Source: Berberis thunbergii | Lineage: Eukaryota; Streptophyta; Magnoliopsida; Ranunculales; Berberidaceae | Length of the DNA: 64,000 nucleotides | Direction: 5' to 3' | Assembly (NCBI GenBank): GCA_003290165.1 | Contig: QNQO01000222.1 | Location: 868,001 to 932,000, forward strand | Shown here: piece by piece, positions 44,860 to 55,879 of the stretch | How positions within the stretch are numbered: position 1 is the first letter of the stretch | Layout of the letters: the number at the start of each line of letters is the position of its first letter | Position numbers and translations under genes: made by a program | Notes under the pieces: generated by a model | Told to the model about the DNA's origin: nothing | The model's input: only the letters and a program-made list of their open reading frames with translations | Database searches by the model: none

Positions 44860-46949
44860 ACTCAGTCAGATATATTGTGGACACTTTTTAGCACTTTTAC
44901 AACATTTATAGTCGTGGTACATATAACTTATGTGCCCCTCGTCCCTCCTATTTTTCCATTCAGTTTCTCCAATCAATAACCATATAACTGAGTTAAGACT
45001 TGAGAGCAACCACAAGAAAGTATTTTGAAAAATGAAGGTTGGGCATGCTACAACATGGACTTTTCTTTTAATTTTTTGGGCATTGCTAGCATAAAAGACT
45101 ATGTAACTAAAAGATTGACGTATTTGAAGGACAACCAACTGAATATTAATGCTAGTATAGTACAATTATCAATACGCAATACCCACATACATAGTTCCAC
45201 AGAATCGGTGAAAATTAAAAAGAAAGGACCAATCCAATACCTTGACAATTTGGGTGCCCCGGATAGGTTGAAAATGCAAACCTTTGGAAAGAATAGATCG
45301 ACCAAGGAAACCAGCACCGAGAGACAAGAGTTGCAAAGTGCAGAGAGAGGATAAGTGAGAAATAAAATCGGGCACAGAAAGATGAAAACCACACACAAGA
45401 ATATCCTCTGCTTTCCTCAAATGCAAAGCAAGGAATCAAGCTTCACAATAGATATCTTTTCATCCTCTTTTAGGATTTCAATGATTTCAAAGCCATCCAT
45501 TAACAAAAACAATACATGCAAAGTTGGTTAACAACAACACAGAAAATTGGATCTCAACATATCATTTTTATCAAATGTTCCATCAAATCAAATCTCCTCT
45601 GAAATGACCTTCAATTCGGCTACAGATCTCACCTTTCCATGCCATACTCAAACTACACAAACTCAAAACACGTGAAATAATGGAAGAAAAAAAGCAATAA
45701 AACAAATTTTGATATTCAAATAATCCAATAGAAACACGAAATCAATACGATCTGACATAAATCGATCACTAGAACATAGGAGATTACTCGACTATAAATA
45801 CGATCTAACATAAGTAGGGTTTTTTAAGTTGGGTGTTTATCTTATCTACTTTTAATAAGCAACATAGGTTTTTTAATGCATCAGAGATGCGCTTACTATT
45901 AAGTGCTTCACAGAAAAATGCTTAGTCAGTGTTTGTTCTAACTTATGAGTAATGATCTAATGCAAACTTAATTTTAAACACGGGCATATATATGAAAGCG
46001 GACTATATAAAAAGTGTCTTTTTTACTAGTGAGAACGAAATGTGGTCAATTCTTCATCACATTTTGACAAGTACCCTGTATCATCAAGTGATTAAGGTCG
46101 GGAAAAAAATAGTAACAATAAATTGAACATGTCAACCAATTGGTTATTTGAGATTATTCAGAGAAAAGATGAACTTATAATCTGAAGCCAAAAAAAAAAA
46201 AAGACAAAATTCAGTACAAGCCCAATTAAAAACCCAATCTCCCTTCTTATGGTAAAATCACAAAGCACCCCTTACAATCTAAAGAAGAAAAAAAAACACA
46301 CAAATTTTTTTTTAGAACTGGACTAAATGAGACCCAAATCAGAACTCCATCGTGACTACTCCTCCATCAACACTAATAAAAGGCATAAACTCATCATCAA
46401 AAACAAAAATCCCTAAAAACAAAATCAGAAAAACCTAAAACACAAAAATGATGTTGATCTAAACAAAAACAAAGAAGGGACCAAAACAATAACAGATCAG
46501 AACAAAGCAAACTAGATGGGAACCAAACAACCACCAATCTCACAGATTCAACAAACACAAATGACATCAAACACAAACAACCACCAATCTCATACGAAAA
46601 ACCATTAGAACAGAAGATGAAATCAACATGCGTACCTCAAAATTGCCTCTAGATGACTCGGAAACTGCTGGAGATAAACTTTGTATTTCTTCGCCTATGG
46701 AAATACCCTAAAATCTTGTATTTCTTTGCCTATGGAGATACACTAAAATCTATGTGCTCTCTCTCTCTGAATATACAAACATTTTCTTAGTATTTAAAGA
46801 GACCCAAAAATCAACATCTCAATAAATTATTCAACAAACTCATAAATGAAATGCAATGACAGAATCCAATTTACAGAGAGCTTCAATCTGGGATGGAAGT
46901 ATACAAAGATTCTTTAATCAGAAACCGTCTTCTATGACATATACTAACA
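44860..46949. other. No gene recognised
   Basis: AT-rich DNA. The open frames at 45025-45354 (plus) and 44866-45439 (minus) overlap one another and show no domain. A 35-bp unit (TTGTATTTCTTCGCCTATGG...) is tandemly duplicated at 46681-46750. Homology to the repeat array begins at about 46950. Confidence 0.45.
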
Positions 46950-47988
46950 GACACCGTCTTCTATGACATAGACTAGCTTTCAACAGACCAGCAACCCAGC
47001 AAAAAAAAAACAATCCACAAGAGCTAAAATACAATACACAAAAGGAGATGACAATTCCAAAAAAATCCAATTCCTTTTCACGTAGAGGAGACAACAGAAA
47101 TACTAAATTACAGCCAACTGAGCAAGGGAGATCATGCAACCAGCTTCCTTTCTCTTCAACGTGCAACTCAATCATAGCAGCCAATAGCTTCATCTTTTCC
47201 ACCCATCGACAAACATCTCGCAGCTTATCACCATCAGATATCATCATCATCTTCCGCCAACACACAAAGACCATAGTAGACCCTATTTTTCTCTCAACAA
47301 CAACACTCATAACTTCTCACCATCTCGCATGATTCTTCGTGACTTGCAGCCATAAACCAATTCGCTGACAGCCACCACGAACACCTTCATCTTTTTGTCG
47401 CAAAACATAAACACAACAATAGCAGCAACAACCACAACAACCAAGTAGACTCACTAGCAAGTTCTCCGGTTGACAACAACCACTCTCACAATCACGTCGC
47501 TTCCGAAGAGAGCACCACGGTCTCGCCTCTACTTGACAGCCAACCAAACATCTCCCCAACATCTTCTCATATCTCCCTTCGTCTTATTTGTTTTTCTCTC
47601 ACACTATAAATTAGGATTGCACATTAGATCACACAAAAGGGAAGGAATAGCAGAGCGAGCGGAAGAAGAAGAAAACTAATTTTAAAGCTATGGGCGATTT
47701 ACACCCCAAGCTTTAGTCATTACCACCACAACTAAAAAATACCAGCACCAATGATGAGTATTACAGACACCAATGTTGAGAAATCCAGTACTAATGGTGA
47801 GCAATACCAACATTTGTGTTGAACAATTTTAAAAAATTACCAGCAACAATGCTAAGCAATACCAGCACCAAAGTTAAGCAATCCAGTGCCAATGCTGAGC
47901 AATACCAAGATTTGTGCAAAGCAGTTTTTTCAACTTTCGCACTAAAGGGGAGTCATATCTACATCTACATGTCCAGCTTCTGGGTGCA

Positions 47989-48223
47989 TGTTAGAATATG
48001 TAGGGTTTGCACTCAACATAGTCAAGTCCAGTTCCAAGACTGATTCATCTCTACAATAAGGAAAATGCAAGAATAGGAAAGGCAGAATAAGACTCTATTT
48101 TGTATATGAAGTTTTAAGTTTCCTATTTCCACAAGGTTAGGTAGAAGTGAGCTTATATAAGCTTGTGTTCAGTCAAGCAACACACAACAAAAATAATACA
48201 ATTTTTCAATTATTTTCTTAACA
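47989..48223 (+). mobile_element. LTR a (short form, 235 bp)
   Basis: TGTTAGAATATGTAGGGTTT to TTCTTAACA, with a TATATAAG promoter box near 48156 and then primer site TGGTATCTGAACAAC. Confidence 0.85.
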
Positions 48224-48513
48224 TGGTATCTGAACAACTTTCTTTGGTGACCGAAGACTTCGATGACTCAATCTCTTCCCCGCCTCCAACGACTACGCTA
48301 GACGCAAAAGGCGGGGAAGGGAGGACATCAACATGAACTTCCACAACTGCAAGTTCTCTTTCAGAATTATCAAGAATTCGATAATCATGTTGACTTGAGT
48401 CGAACCATTAGCAGCTTCATTCGACAGTCATGATTTATTCACCAAATTTAACTTCAAAGTTTCCTCCAAGCTTCACATTTCATCTCCGTTTATATGTTCA
48501 GCTCGCAGGGACG
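48224..48513 (+). mobile_element. Internal domain I1 (first of three; others 50323-50612, 52405-52694)
   Basis: About 290 bp between LTR a and LTR b. It begins with a site close to the tRNA-Met primer-binding consensus (TGGTATCAGAACAAC in the second copy, one mismatch to TGGTATCAGAGC) and ends in GCAGGGACG before the next LTR. Its start resembles the start of I2 (GCTAGACGCAA...GGCGGGGAAGGGAGGACA), so I1 looks like an internally deleted form of I2. No coding capacity. Confidence 0.75.
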
Positions 48514-48791
48514 TGTTAGAATATGTTGGACTTGCACTCAACTTAGCCAAGCCCAAGTCCAAGATTGACTCACCTCTTTAAGAAGGGAAGTATAAGAATA
48601 GGAAAGTCAGAATTGTTAAAGAAGTAAAATCAAATTAAGAAACTTAGAAAAAAAACTCTATTTTGTATAGAAAGTTTTAAGTTATTTGTTTTCCACAAGG
48701 TTAGGTAGAAGTTGGCTTACATAAGCTTGGATTAATTCAGTTAAGGAACACACAACAACATTAATAAAATTCTCCAATTGTTTTCTTTAAA
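48514..48791 (+). mobile_element. LTR b (long form, 278 bp)
   Basis: TGTTAGAATATGTTGGACTT to TTTCTTTAA. It carries an extra ~40-bp A-rich block (AAAGAAGTAAAATCAAATT) absent from short-form LTRs. The TATA region has decayed to TACATAAG. Primer site TGGTATTAGAG follows. Confidence 0.85.
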
Positions 48792-50087
48792 TGGTATTAG
48801 AGAAACTTTTTTTTGTGACTTAAGACTATGCTAGAAGCAAGAAGCGGGGGAGGGAGAACAACAATAGGAACATCCACAACAACAATTTCGCCTTCAATCA
48901 CAAACCATTACATGATAGAGAATAGCAAACGATCTCGGTTTTCTGCTGAATATGGGCCACCTCCAGGATCTACTCAATAAATTCCTGAGCAACAAGATAT
49001 AGAGAGATAAGGCACCATGCCGAGAATCTCTCTCTTCAACCAACTAAAAGACACCGTCATCTATGACATATACTAGCTTTCAACAGACCAGCAACCCAGC
49101 AAAAAAACAATCCACAACAGCTAAAATACAATACACAATAGGAGACGACAATTGCAAAAAAAATCCAATTCTTTTTCACGTAAAGGAGACAACAGAAAGA
49201 CTAAATTACAGCCAACTGAGCAAGGGAGATCACGCAACCAGTTTCCTTTCTCTTCAACATGCAACTCTATCGGAGTACCCAATTGCTTCATCTCTTCCAC
49301 CCATCGACAAACATCTCGCACCTTATCACCATCAGATATCATCATCATCTGCCGCCAACACACAAAGACCACCGTAGACCCTATTTTACTTTCAACAAAC
49401 ACAACACTCATAGCTTCTCACCATCTCGCCTGCTTCTTTGTGACTTCCAGCCATAAACCAATTCCCTGACAACTAGCACGAACACTTTCATCTTTCTCTT
49501 GCAACAGACACATAACAACAGCAACAACAGCCACGACAACCAAGTAGACCCACTAGCAAGTTCTCTGGTTGACAACAACCAATCTCACAATCACGTCACT
49601 TCCGAAGAGAGCACCATGGTCTCGCCTCTACTTGATAGCAACCAAAACATCTCCCCAACATCTTTTCATATCTCACTTCGTCTTATTAGTTTTTCTCTCA
49701 CGCTATAAATTTGGATTGCACATTAGATCGCACAACAGGGAAGGAGTAGCAGAGTCGTACGAAAGAAAAAAACTGATTTTTAAAGATATGGGCAATTTAC
49801 ACCCCAAGCTTTAGTCATTTCCACCACAAGAAAAAAATACCAGCACCAACGCTGAGTATTGCCGACACCAATGTTGAGAAATCCAACACTAATGGTGAGC
49901 AATACCAACATTTGTGTTGAACAATATTAAAAAAATTACTAGCACCAATGCTACGCAATACCAGCACCAATGTTAAGCAATCCAGTGCCAATGCTGAGCA
50001 ATACCAAGATTATTGCAGAACAATTTTTTCAACTTTCGCGCCGAAGGGGAGTCATATCTACATCTACATGTTCAGCTTGTGGGTGCA
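48792..50087 (+). mobile_element. Internal domain I2 (others: 46950-47988 partial, 50891-52173, 52971-54526 longer)
   Basis: About 1.3 kb starting TGGTATTAGAGAAAC. It holds a region whose minus strand is open in all copies, a CACTATAAA TATA-like box near 49702, and a segment of repeated short phrases (CACCAATGCTGAGCAATACC variants). It ends GTGGGTGCA before LTR c. No gag or pol motif is present, so the element needs proteins from elsewhere. Confidence 0.75.
49121..49411 (-). other. Antisense open frame kept in all four I2 copies
   Basis: Minus-strand frames at 47310-46918, 49411-49121, 51515-51225 and 53604-53287 all start MSVV and keep FVCWRKMMMISDGDKLRDV, CRWVEEMK and IELHVEEKGSWLHDLPCSVG with few changes. 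The copies vary toward the C-terminus through frameshifts. I recognise no domain. It could be a captured exon or simply an open stretch shared because the copies are recent. It has no recognised promoter of its own. Confidence 0.4.
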
Positions 50088-50322
50088 TGTTAGAATATGT
50101 AGGGTTTGCACTCAACATAGTCAAGTCCAGTTCCAAGATTAATTCACCTCTACAATAAGGAAAATGCATGGATAAGAAAGGCAAAATAAGACTCTATTTT
50201 GTATATGAAGTTTTAAGTTTCCTATTTCCACAAGGTTAGGTAGAAGTGAGCTGATATTAGCTTGTATTCAATCAAGGAACACACAACAAAAATAATACAA
50301 TTTTTCAATTATTTTCTTAACA
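50088..50322 (+). mobile_element. LTR c (short form, 235 bp)
   Basis: Same ends as LTR a, followed by TGGTATCAGAACAAC. Confidence 0.85.
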
Positions 50323-50612
50323 TGGTATCAGAACAACTTTCTTTGGTGACCGAAGACTCCGGGGACTCAATCTTTTCTCCGCCTCCAACGACTACGCTAG
50401 ACGCTAAAGGCGGGGAAGGGAGGACATCAACATGAACTTCCTCAACAGCAAGTTCGCTTTCAGAATTATCAAGAATTCGACAATCATGTTGACTTGAGTC
50501 GAACCATTAGCAGCTTCACTCGACAGTCATGATTTATTCACCAAATTGAACTTCAAAGTTTCCTCCAAGATGCACATTTCATTTCCGTCTTTATGTTCGG
50601 CTTGCAGGGGCG

Positions 50613-50890
50613 TGTTAGAATATGTAGGACTTGCACTCAACATAGCCAATCCCAAGTCCATGATTGATTCACCTCGACAAAAAGGAAAATATAAGTATAG
50701 GAAAGTCAGAATTGTAAAAGAAGTAAAATCAAATTAAGAAACTCAGAAAAAAAAACTCTATTTTGTATATGAAGTTTTAAGTTATTTGTTTACACAAGGT
50801 TAGGTAGAAGTTAGCTTACATAAGCTTGTATTAATTCAGTCAAGGAACACACAACAACATTAATAAAATTCTCCAATTGTTTTCTTTAAA
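50613..50890 (+). mobile_element. LTR d (long form, 278 bp)
   Basis: Same A-rich insertion as LTR b, followed by TGGTATGAGAGAAAC. Confidence 0.85.
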
Positions 50891-52173
50891 TGGTATGAGA
50901 GAAACTTTCTTTTGTGACTTAAGACTATGCGAGACGCAAGAAGCGGGGAAGGGAGGACAACAATAGGAACATCCACAAAAACAAGTTCGCCTTCAATCAC
51001 AAACCATTACATGCAAGAAAATAGCAAACGATTTTTTTTTTCGCTAAACAAGGGCCACCTCCAGGATCTACTCAATAAATTCCCGAGCAACAAGATATAG
51101 TGAGATAAGGCACCATGTCGAGAATCTCTCTCTTCAACCAACTAACAGACACCGTCTTCTATGACATATACTAGCTTTCAACAAACCAGCAACCCAGCAA
51201 ATAAAAAAAAACAATCCACAACAGCTAAAATACAATACCCAATAGGAGACGACAATTCCAAAAAAAAAACCAATTCCTTTTCATGTGGAGGAAACAACAA
51301 AAAGACAAATTACAACCAACTGAGCAAGGGAGATCATGCAACCAACTTCCTTTCTCTTCAACGTGCAACTCAATTGGAGCAACCAATTTCTTCATCTCTT
51401 TCACCCATCGACAAACATCTCTCAGCTTATCACCATCAGATATCATCTTCATCTTCCGCCAACACACAAAGATCGTCGTAGACCCTCTTTTTCTATCAAC
51501 AGACACAACACTCATAGCTTCTCACCATCTCACCTGCTTCTTCGTGACTTGCAGCCATAAACTAATTCACTGACAGCCACCACGAACACCTTCATCTTTT
51601 TCTCGCAACTGATACACAACAACAGCAGCAGCAGCCACAACAACCAAGTAGACTCACTAGCAAGTTCTCTGGTTGACATCAACCAATCTCAAAGTCACGT
51701 CACTTCCGAACAAAGGACCATGGTCTCGCCTCTACTTGACAGCCAACCAAAACATCTCCCCAACATCCTTTCATATCTCCCTTCGTCTTTTTTGTTTTTC
51801 CCTCACACTATAAAATAGGATTGCACATTAGATCGCACAACAAGGAAGGAGTAGCAGTGTTGTACGGAAGAAAAAGAAAATTGATTTTTAAAGATATGGG
51901 CTATTACACCCTAAGATTTAGTCAATACCACCACAAGAAAAAAAATACCAGCACCAATGCTGAGTATTACCGACACCAATGTTGATAAATCAAGTACTAA
52001 TGGTGAATACTAAAAACATTTGTATTGAAAAATTTGAAAATAATTACCAGCACCAATGTCAAGCGATTCAGTGCCAATGTTGAGCAATACCAAGATTTGT
52101 GCAGATCAATTTTTTCAACCTTTGAGCTGAAGGGGAGTCGTATCTACATCTACATGTCCAGCTTGTGGGTGCA

Positions 52174-52404
52174 TGTTAGAATATGTAGGGTTTGCACTCA
52201 ACATAGTCAAGTCCAGTTCCAAGATTGACTTACCTCTACAATAAGGTAAATGCAAGAATGGGAAAGGCAGAATAAGACTCTATTTTTTATATGAAGTTTT
52301 AATTTCCTATTTCCACAAGGTTAGGTAGAAGTTAGCTTATATAAGCTTTTATTCAGTCAAGGAACACACAACAATAATACAATTTTTCAATTATTTTCTG
52401 AAAA
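52174..52404 (+). mobile_element. LTR e (short form, 231 bp)
   Basis: Short-form LTR with a few small deletions; the primer site has decayed to TGATATCAGAACAAC. Confidence 0.83.
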
Positions 52405-52694
52405 TGATATCAGAACAACTTTCTTTGGTGACCAAAAACTCCGAGGACTCAATCTCTTCCCTTCCTCCAACGACTACGCTAGACGCATAAGGCGGGGAAG
52501 GGAGGACATCAACAAGAACTTCCTCAACAGCAAGTTCGCTTTCAGAATTATCAAGAATTCGACAATAATGTTGACTTGAGTCGAACCATTAGCAGCTTCA
52601 CTCGACAGTCATGATTTATTCACTAAATTTAACTTCAAAGTTTCCTCCAAGCTTCACATTTCATCTCCGTTTATATGTTCAACTCTTAGGGACG

Positions 52695-52970
52695 TGTTAG
52701 AATATGTAGGACTTGCACTCAACATAGCCAAGCCCAAGTCCAAGATTGATTCACCTCTACAAGAAGGGAAATATAAAAATAGGAAAGTCAGAATTGTTAA
52801 AGAAGTAAAATCAAATTAAGAAAGTTAGAAAAAGACTCTATTTTGTATAGGAAGTTTTAAGTTACTTCTTTCCACAAGGTTAGTTATAAGTCAGTTGACA
52901 TAAGCTTGTATTAATTCAGTCAAGGAACACACAACAACAATAATAAAATTCTCCAATTGTTTTCTTTAAA
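52695..52970 (+). mobile_element. LTR f (long form, 276 bp)
   Basis: Carries the long-form insertion. It is followed by TGGTATCAGAGAAAC, the best-preserved primer site among the long-form LTRs. Confidence 0.84.
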
Positions 52971-54252
52971 TGGTATCAGAGAAACTTTCTTTTGTGACTT
53001 AAGACTGTGCTAGACGCAAGAAGCGAGGAAGGGAGGACAACAATAAGAACATCCACAGGAACATCCACAACAATAATTTCACCTTCAATCACCAACCATT
53101 ACATACCAGAAAATGGAAAATGACTTCTGCTTTCTGCTGAACAAGGGCCACCTCCAGGATCTACTCAATAAATTCTCGAGCAACAAGATACAGAGAGATG
53201 AGGCACCATGCCGAGAATCTCTCTCTTCAACCAACTAACAGACATCGCCTTCTATGACATATACTAGCTTTCAACAAACCAACAACCTAGCAAAAAAAAC
53301 AATCCACAACAGCTAAAATACAATACACAATAGGAGACGACAATTCCCAAAAAAAAAACAATTCCTTTTCTCTTAGAGGAGACAACAAAAATACTAAATT
53401 ACAGCCAACTGAGCAAGGGAGATCACGCGACCGGCTTCTTTTCTCTTCAATGTGCAACTCAATCGGAGCAGCCAAATGCTTCATCTCTTCCACCCATTGA
53501 CAAACATCTCGTAGCGTATCACCATTAGATATCATCATCATCTTCCGCCAACACACAAAGACCACCGAAGACCCTCTTTTTCTCTCAACAGACACAACAC
53601 TCATAGCTTTTCACCATCTCGCCTGCTTCTTCGTGACTTGCAGCCATAAACCAATTCGCTGACAGCCACCACGAACACCTTCATTTTCTTTCGCTACAGA
53701 TACACAACAACAACAACAATAACAACCACAACAATCAAGTAAACTCACTAGCAAGTTCTCCGGTTGACAACAACCAATCTCACAATCACGTCACTTTCAA
53801 ACAGAGCACCATGGTCTCGCCTCTACTTTACAGCCAACCAAACCATCTCCCCAACATCTTTTCATATCTCCCTTCGTCTTATTTGTTTTTCTCTCACACT
53901 ATAAAACAAGATTGAACATTAGATCACACAATAGAGAAGGACTAGTAGAGTCGTGCAGAAGAAGAAGAAAGCTGATTTTTAAAGCTATGGGCTATTTACA
54001 CCCCAAGTTTTAGTCATTACCACCACAAGAAAAAAATACAAGCACCAATGCTGAGTATTATCTACACCAATGTTGAGAAATCAAGTACTAATGGTGAGCA
54101 ATACTAACATCTGTGTTGAACAATTTTAAAAAAATTACCAGCACCAATGCTAAGCAATATCAACACCAATGTTAAGCAATCTATTGCCAATGTTGAGAAA
54201 TACCTAGATTTGTGCAGAGCAATTTTTTCAACCTTCGCGCTGAAGGGGAGTC

Positions 54253-54460
54253 ATGCTGACTCGAGTCAAACCATTGTTCATTTGACAGTCATGATTTCTT
54301 GATTCATGCTAACTCGAGTCGAACCATTAGCCGTTTACTCGACAGTCTTGATTTCTTCATACCAGAATTTTATCCAGAATTATCCAAAAATCGTCAATCA
54401 TGCCGACTCGACTCGAACAATTTGCAGTTTTACTCGACAATCATGATTTCTTCAGCAAAT
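54253..54460. repeat. Three imperfect copies of a ~50-90 bp motif in the last internal domain
   Basis: ATGCTGACTCGAGTC...GACAGTCATGATTTCTT occurs at about 54253, 54305 and 54398. I1 has this motif once (ATGTTGACTTGAGTCGAACC) and the other I2 copies have none. The last internal domain thus joins an I2 head to an I1-like tail. Confidence 0.75.
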
Positions 54461-54526
54461 TGGACTTCAAAGGTTCCTCCAAGCTGCACATTTTATCTAA
54501 ATCTACATGTCCAGCTTGTGGGTTCA

Positions 54527-54761
54527 TGTTAGAATATGTAGGGTTTGCACTCAACAAAGACAACTCCAGTTCCAAGATTGATTCACCTCTACAATAAGGA
54601 AAATGCAAGAATAGGAAAGGCAGAATAAGACTCTATTTTGTATAGGAAGTTTTGAGTTTTCTGTTTCCACAAGGTTAGGTAGAAGTTAGCTTGTATAAGC
54701 TTGCATTTAGTCATGGAACACACAACAACAATAATACAATTCTCCATATATTTTCATTACA
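54527..54761 (+). mobile_element. LTR g (short form, terminal)
   Basis: The last LTR: TGTTAGAATATGTAGGGTTT to TTTTCATTACA. It is not followed by a primer site but by unrelated sequence leading into the LINE at 54787, so it is the 3' terminus of the array. Confidence 0.84.
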
Positions 54762-54786
54762 TGCTTGTGTATTAGGATTTGCTCCT

Positions 54787-54987
54787 CTAAATCATACCGA
54801 CAAAAATGGTTGAAATCTCTATAGGTCTCCTTATATGAATGCCATAGATACCCTCAATGTGTCTCCAAAACACAGAGGCAAACTTTCCCTTTAAAAATAA
54901 ATGCTTCAAAGTTTCAGCGTTAGGAAATTCACAACACCTACATTTCGAGGATAAGCTGAAACCACACCTATATAGTTCCCCATCCAC
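54787..54987 (-). pseudogene. LINE A zinc-binding (zf-RVT) domain
   Basis: Reads LYRCGFSLSSKCRCCEFPNA, ETLKHLFLKGKFASVFW. This matches the zf-RVT consensus (LxxRGxxxxSxCxxCxxxxETxxHLFxxCxxAxxxW), with one late cysteine replaced by Lys. The frame at 55389-55144 (IVWSIGKGNSSFVAKNW) is the normal segment just before it. Confidence 0.8.
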
Positions 54988-55429
54988 CGAGACACCTCTC
55001 TACAAAACTTTCTACACAAAGAAAAAAATTCTAGATGGAAAAATAGGTTGCCAAATCTTCTTGCTTAAACTTTTCCTTTCACCCTTTTTTCTTAGAAACT
55101 CATAGGTTGATCGAGTGCTGAATAGGTCGTCCGAATTCTGAATTTAGGCACATATATCATCAATGTGCTTCTTACTATGAATTCTATCATCAAAAAGATT
55201 ATTTTCCAGATTTCTACATTCTTGTTTAATCAATTCAAAGCTCCCATTCTTCACCTCCCTAACTGTAAGCCATTTTCCTTGAGTAACTAATTCCCCTGAC
55301 CTTTTAAACACTACCACTAAATTCCAATTTTTAGCAACAAAACTAGAGTTGCCTTTCCCAATACTCCAAACTATGTTACTCATAATCACAGCTTAAGGCG
55401 ATGGGATCTTATACACTTCAAAGCCATTA

Positions 55430-55645
55430 CTTGACAAACATATAATCAGTTTGTATCACAATCTTTCGCCTACCAATATCCGCACACATCCTAAGCCCTT
55501 TTAATGAAGCCATTGACTCTGTTTGATTGTTAGAACCCCGACCAATAAAAAATTGTTTTGCTAACAAACAAACTCCATCCAAGTCTAGAATTATCGCTCC
55601 CCCAGCCGCTCTATCTTCTTTAGCTGATCCATCAATATGATTATG
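55430..55645 (-). pseudogene. LINE A RNase H domain in an unexpected position
   Basis: Translates as IDGSAKEDRAAGGAIILD, FFIGRGSNNQTESMASLKGL and RKIVIQTDYMFVK before a stop. The catalytic D (DGSA), E (TES) and D (TDY) are all present. It lies between the endonuclease and the zf-RVT segments, whereas plant LINEs carrying RNase H normally have it after zf-RVT. Confidence 0.75.
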
Positions 55646-55879
55646 TTAGGAGGGGTTTGAGATTGGCAAATCTTTTGTCATTCCAAAACTGAACAATATA
55701 TACAATGACCCGATAATGGCTTTAGGGCTACTAATAAAATCGTTGAACAATAGGGAAATAGGATTGTATATTGGCTTTTCCCCTAGTTTATTTTTTGGCG
55801 TTGAATGTTTATGGCTCTTCGAGAAATAATAACGCTACAAGAGGTTGTGACAGGCATCTACTGAGGTTGTGACAGGCAT

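Larger units (their letters stand above)
46950..54761 (+). mobile_element. Tandem array of a small LTR retroelement (TRIM/LARD-like), about 3.7 x 2.1 kb
   Basis: The array reads [I2 partial]-LTRa-I1-LTRb-I2-LTRc-I1-LTRd-I2-LTRe-I1-LTRf-I2'-LTRg. The seven LTRs start TGTTAGAATATGT and each of the first six is followed by a TGGTAT-type primer site. I1 is about 290 bp and I2 about 1.3 kb; neither encodes gag or pol. The left edge is truncated within I2 (a short ACCGTCTTCTATGACATATA block is doubled there, 46923 and 46953). The right edge is LTRg, directly against LINE sequence. Equivalent sites are about 2.1 kb apart (for example 49020, 51120, 53215). Confidence 0.85.

Noticed and set aside
44866..45439. 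Continuation of the NBS gene across an intron
   Set aside because: No ARC2, MHD or LRR motif in any frame for the next 2 kb, so truncation is the simpler reading.
46950..54761. A satellite or CRISPR-like array
   Set aside because: Each unit has TG-starting LTRs with primer sites and TATA boxes; units are 2.1 kb, far from CRISPR spacing, and the genome is eukaryotic.
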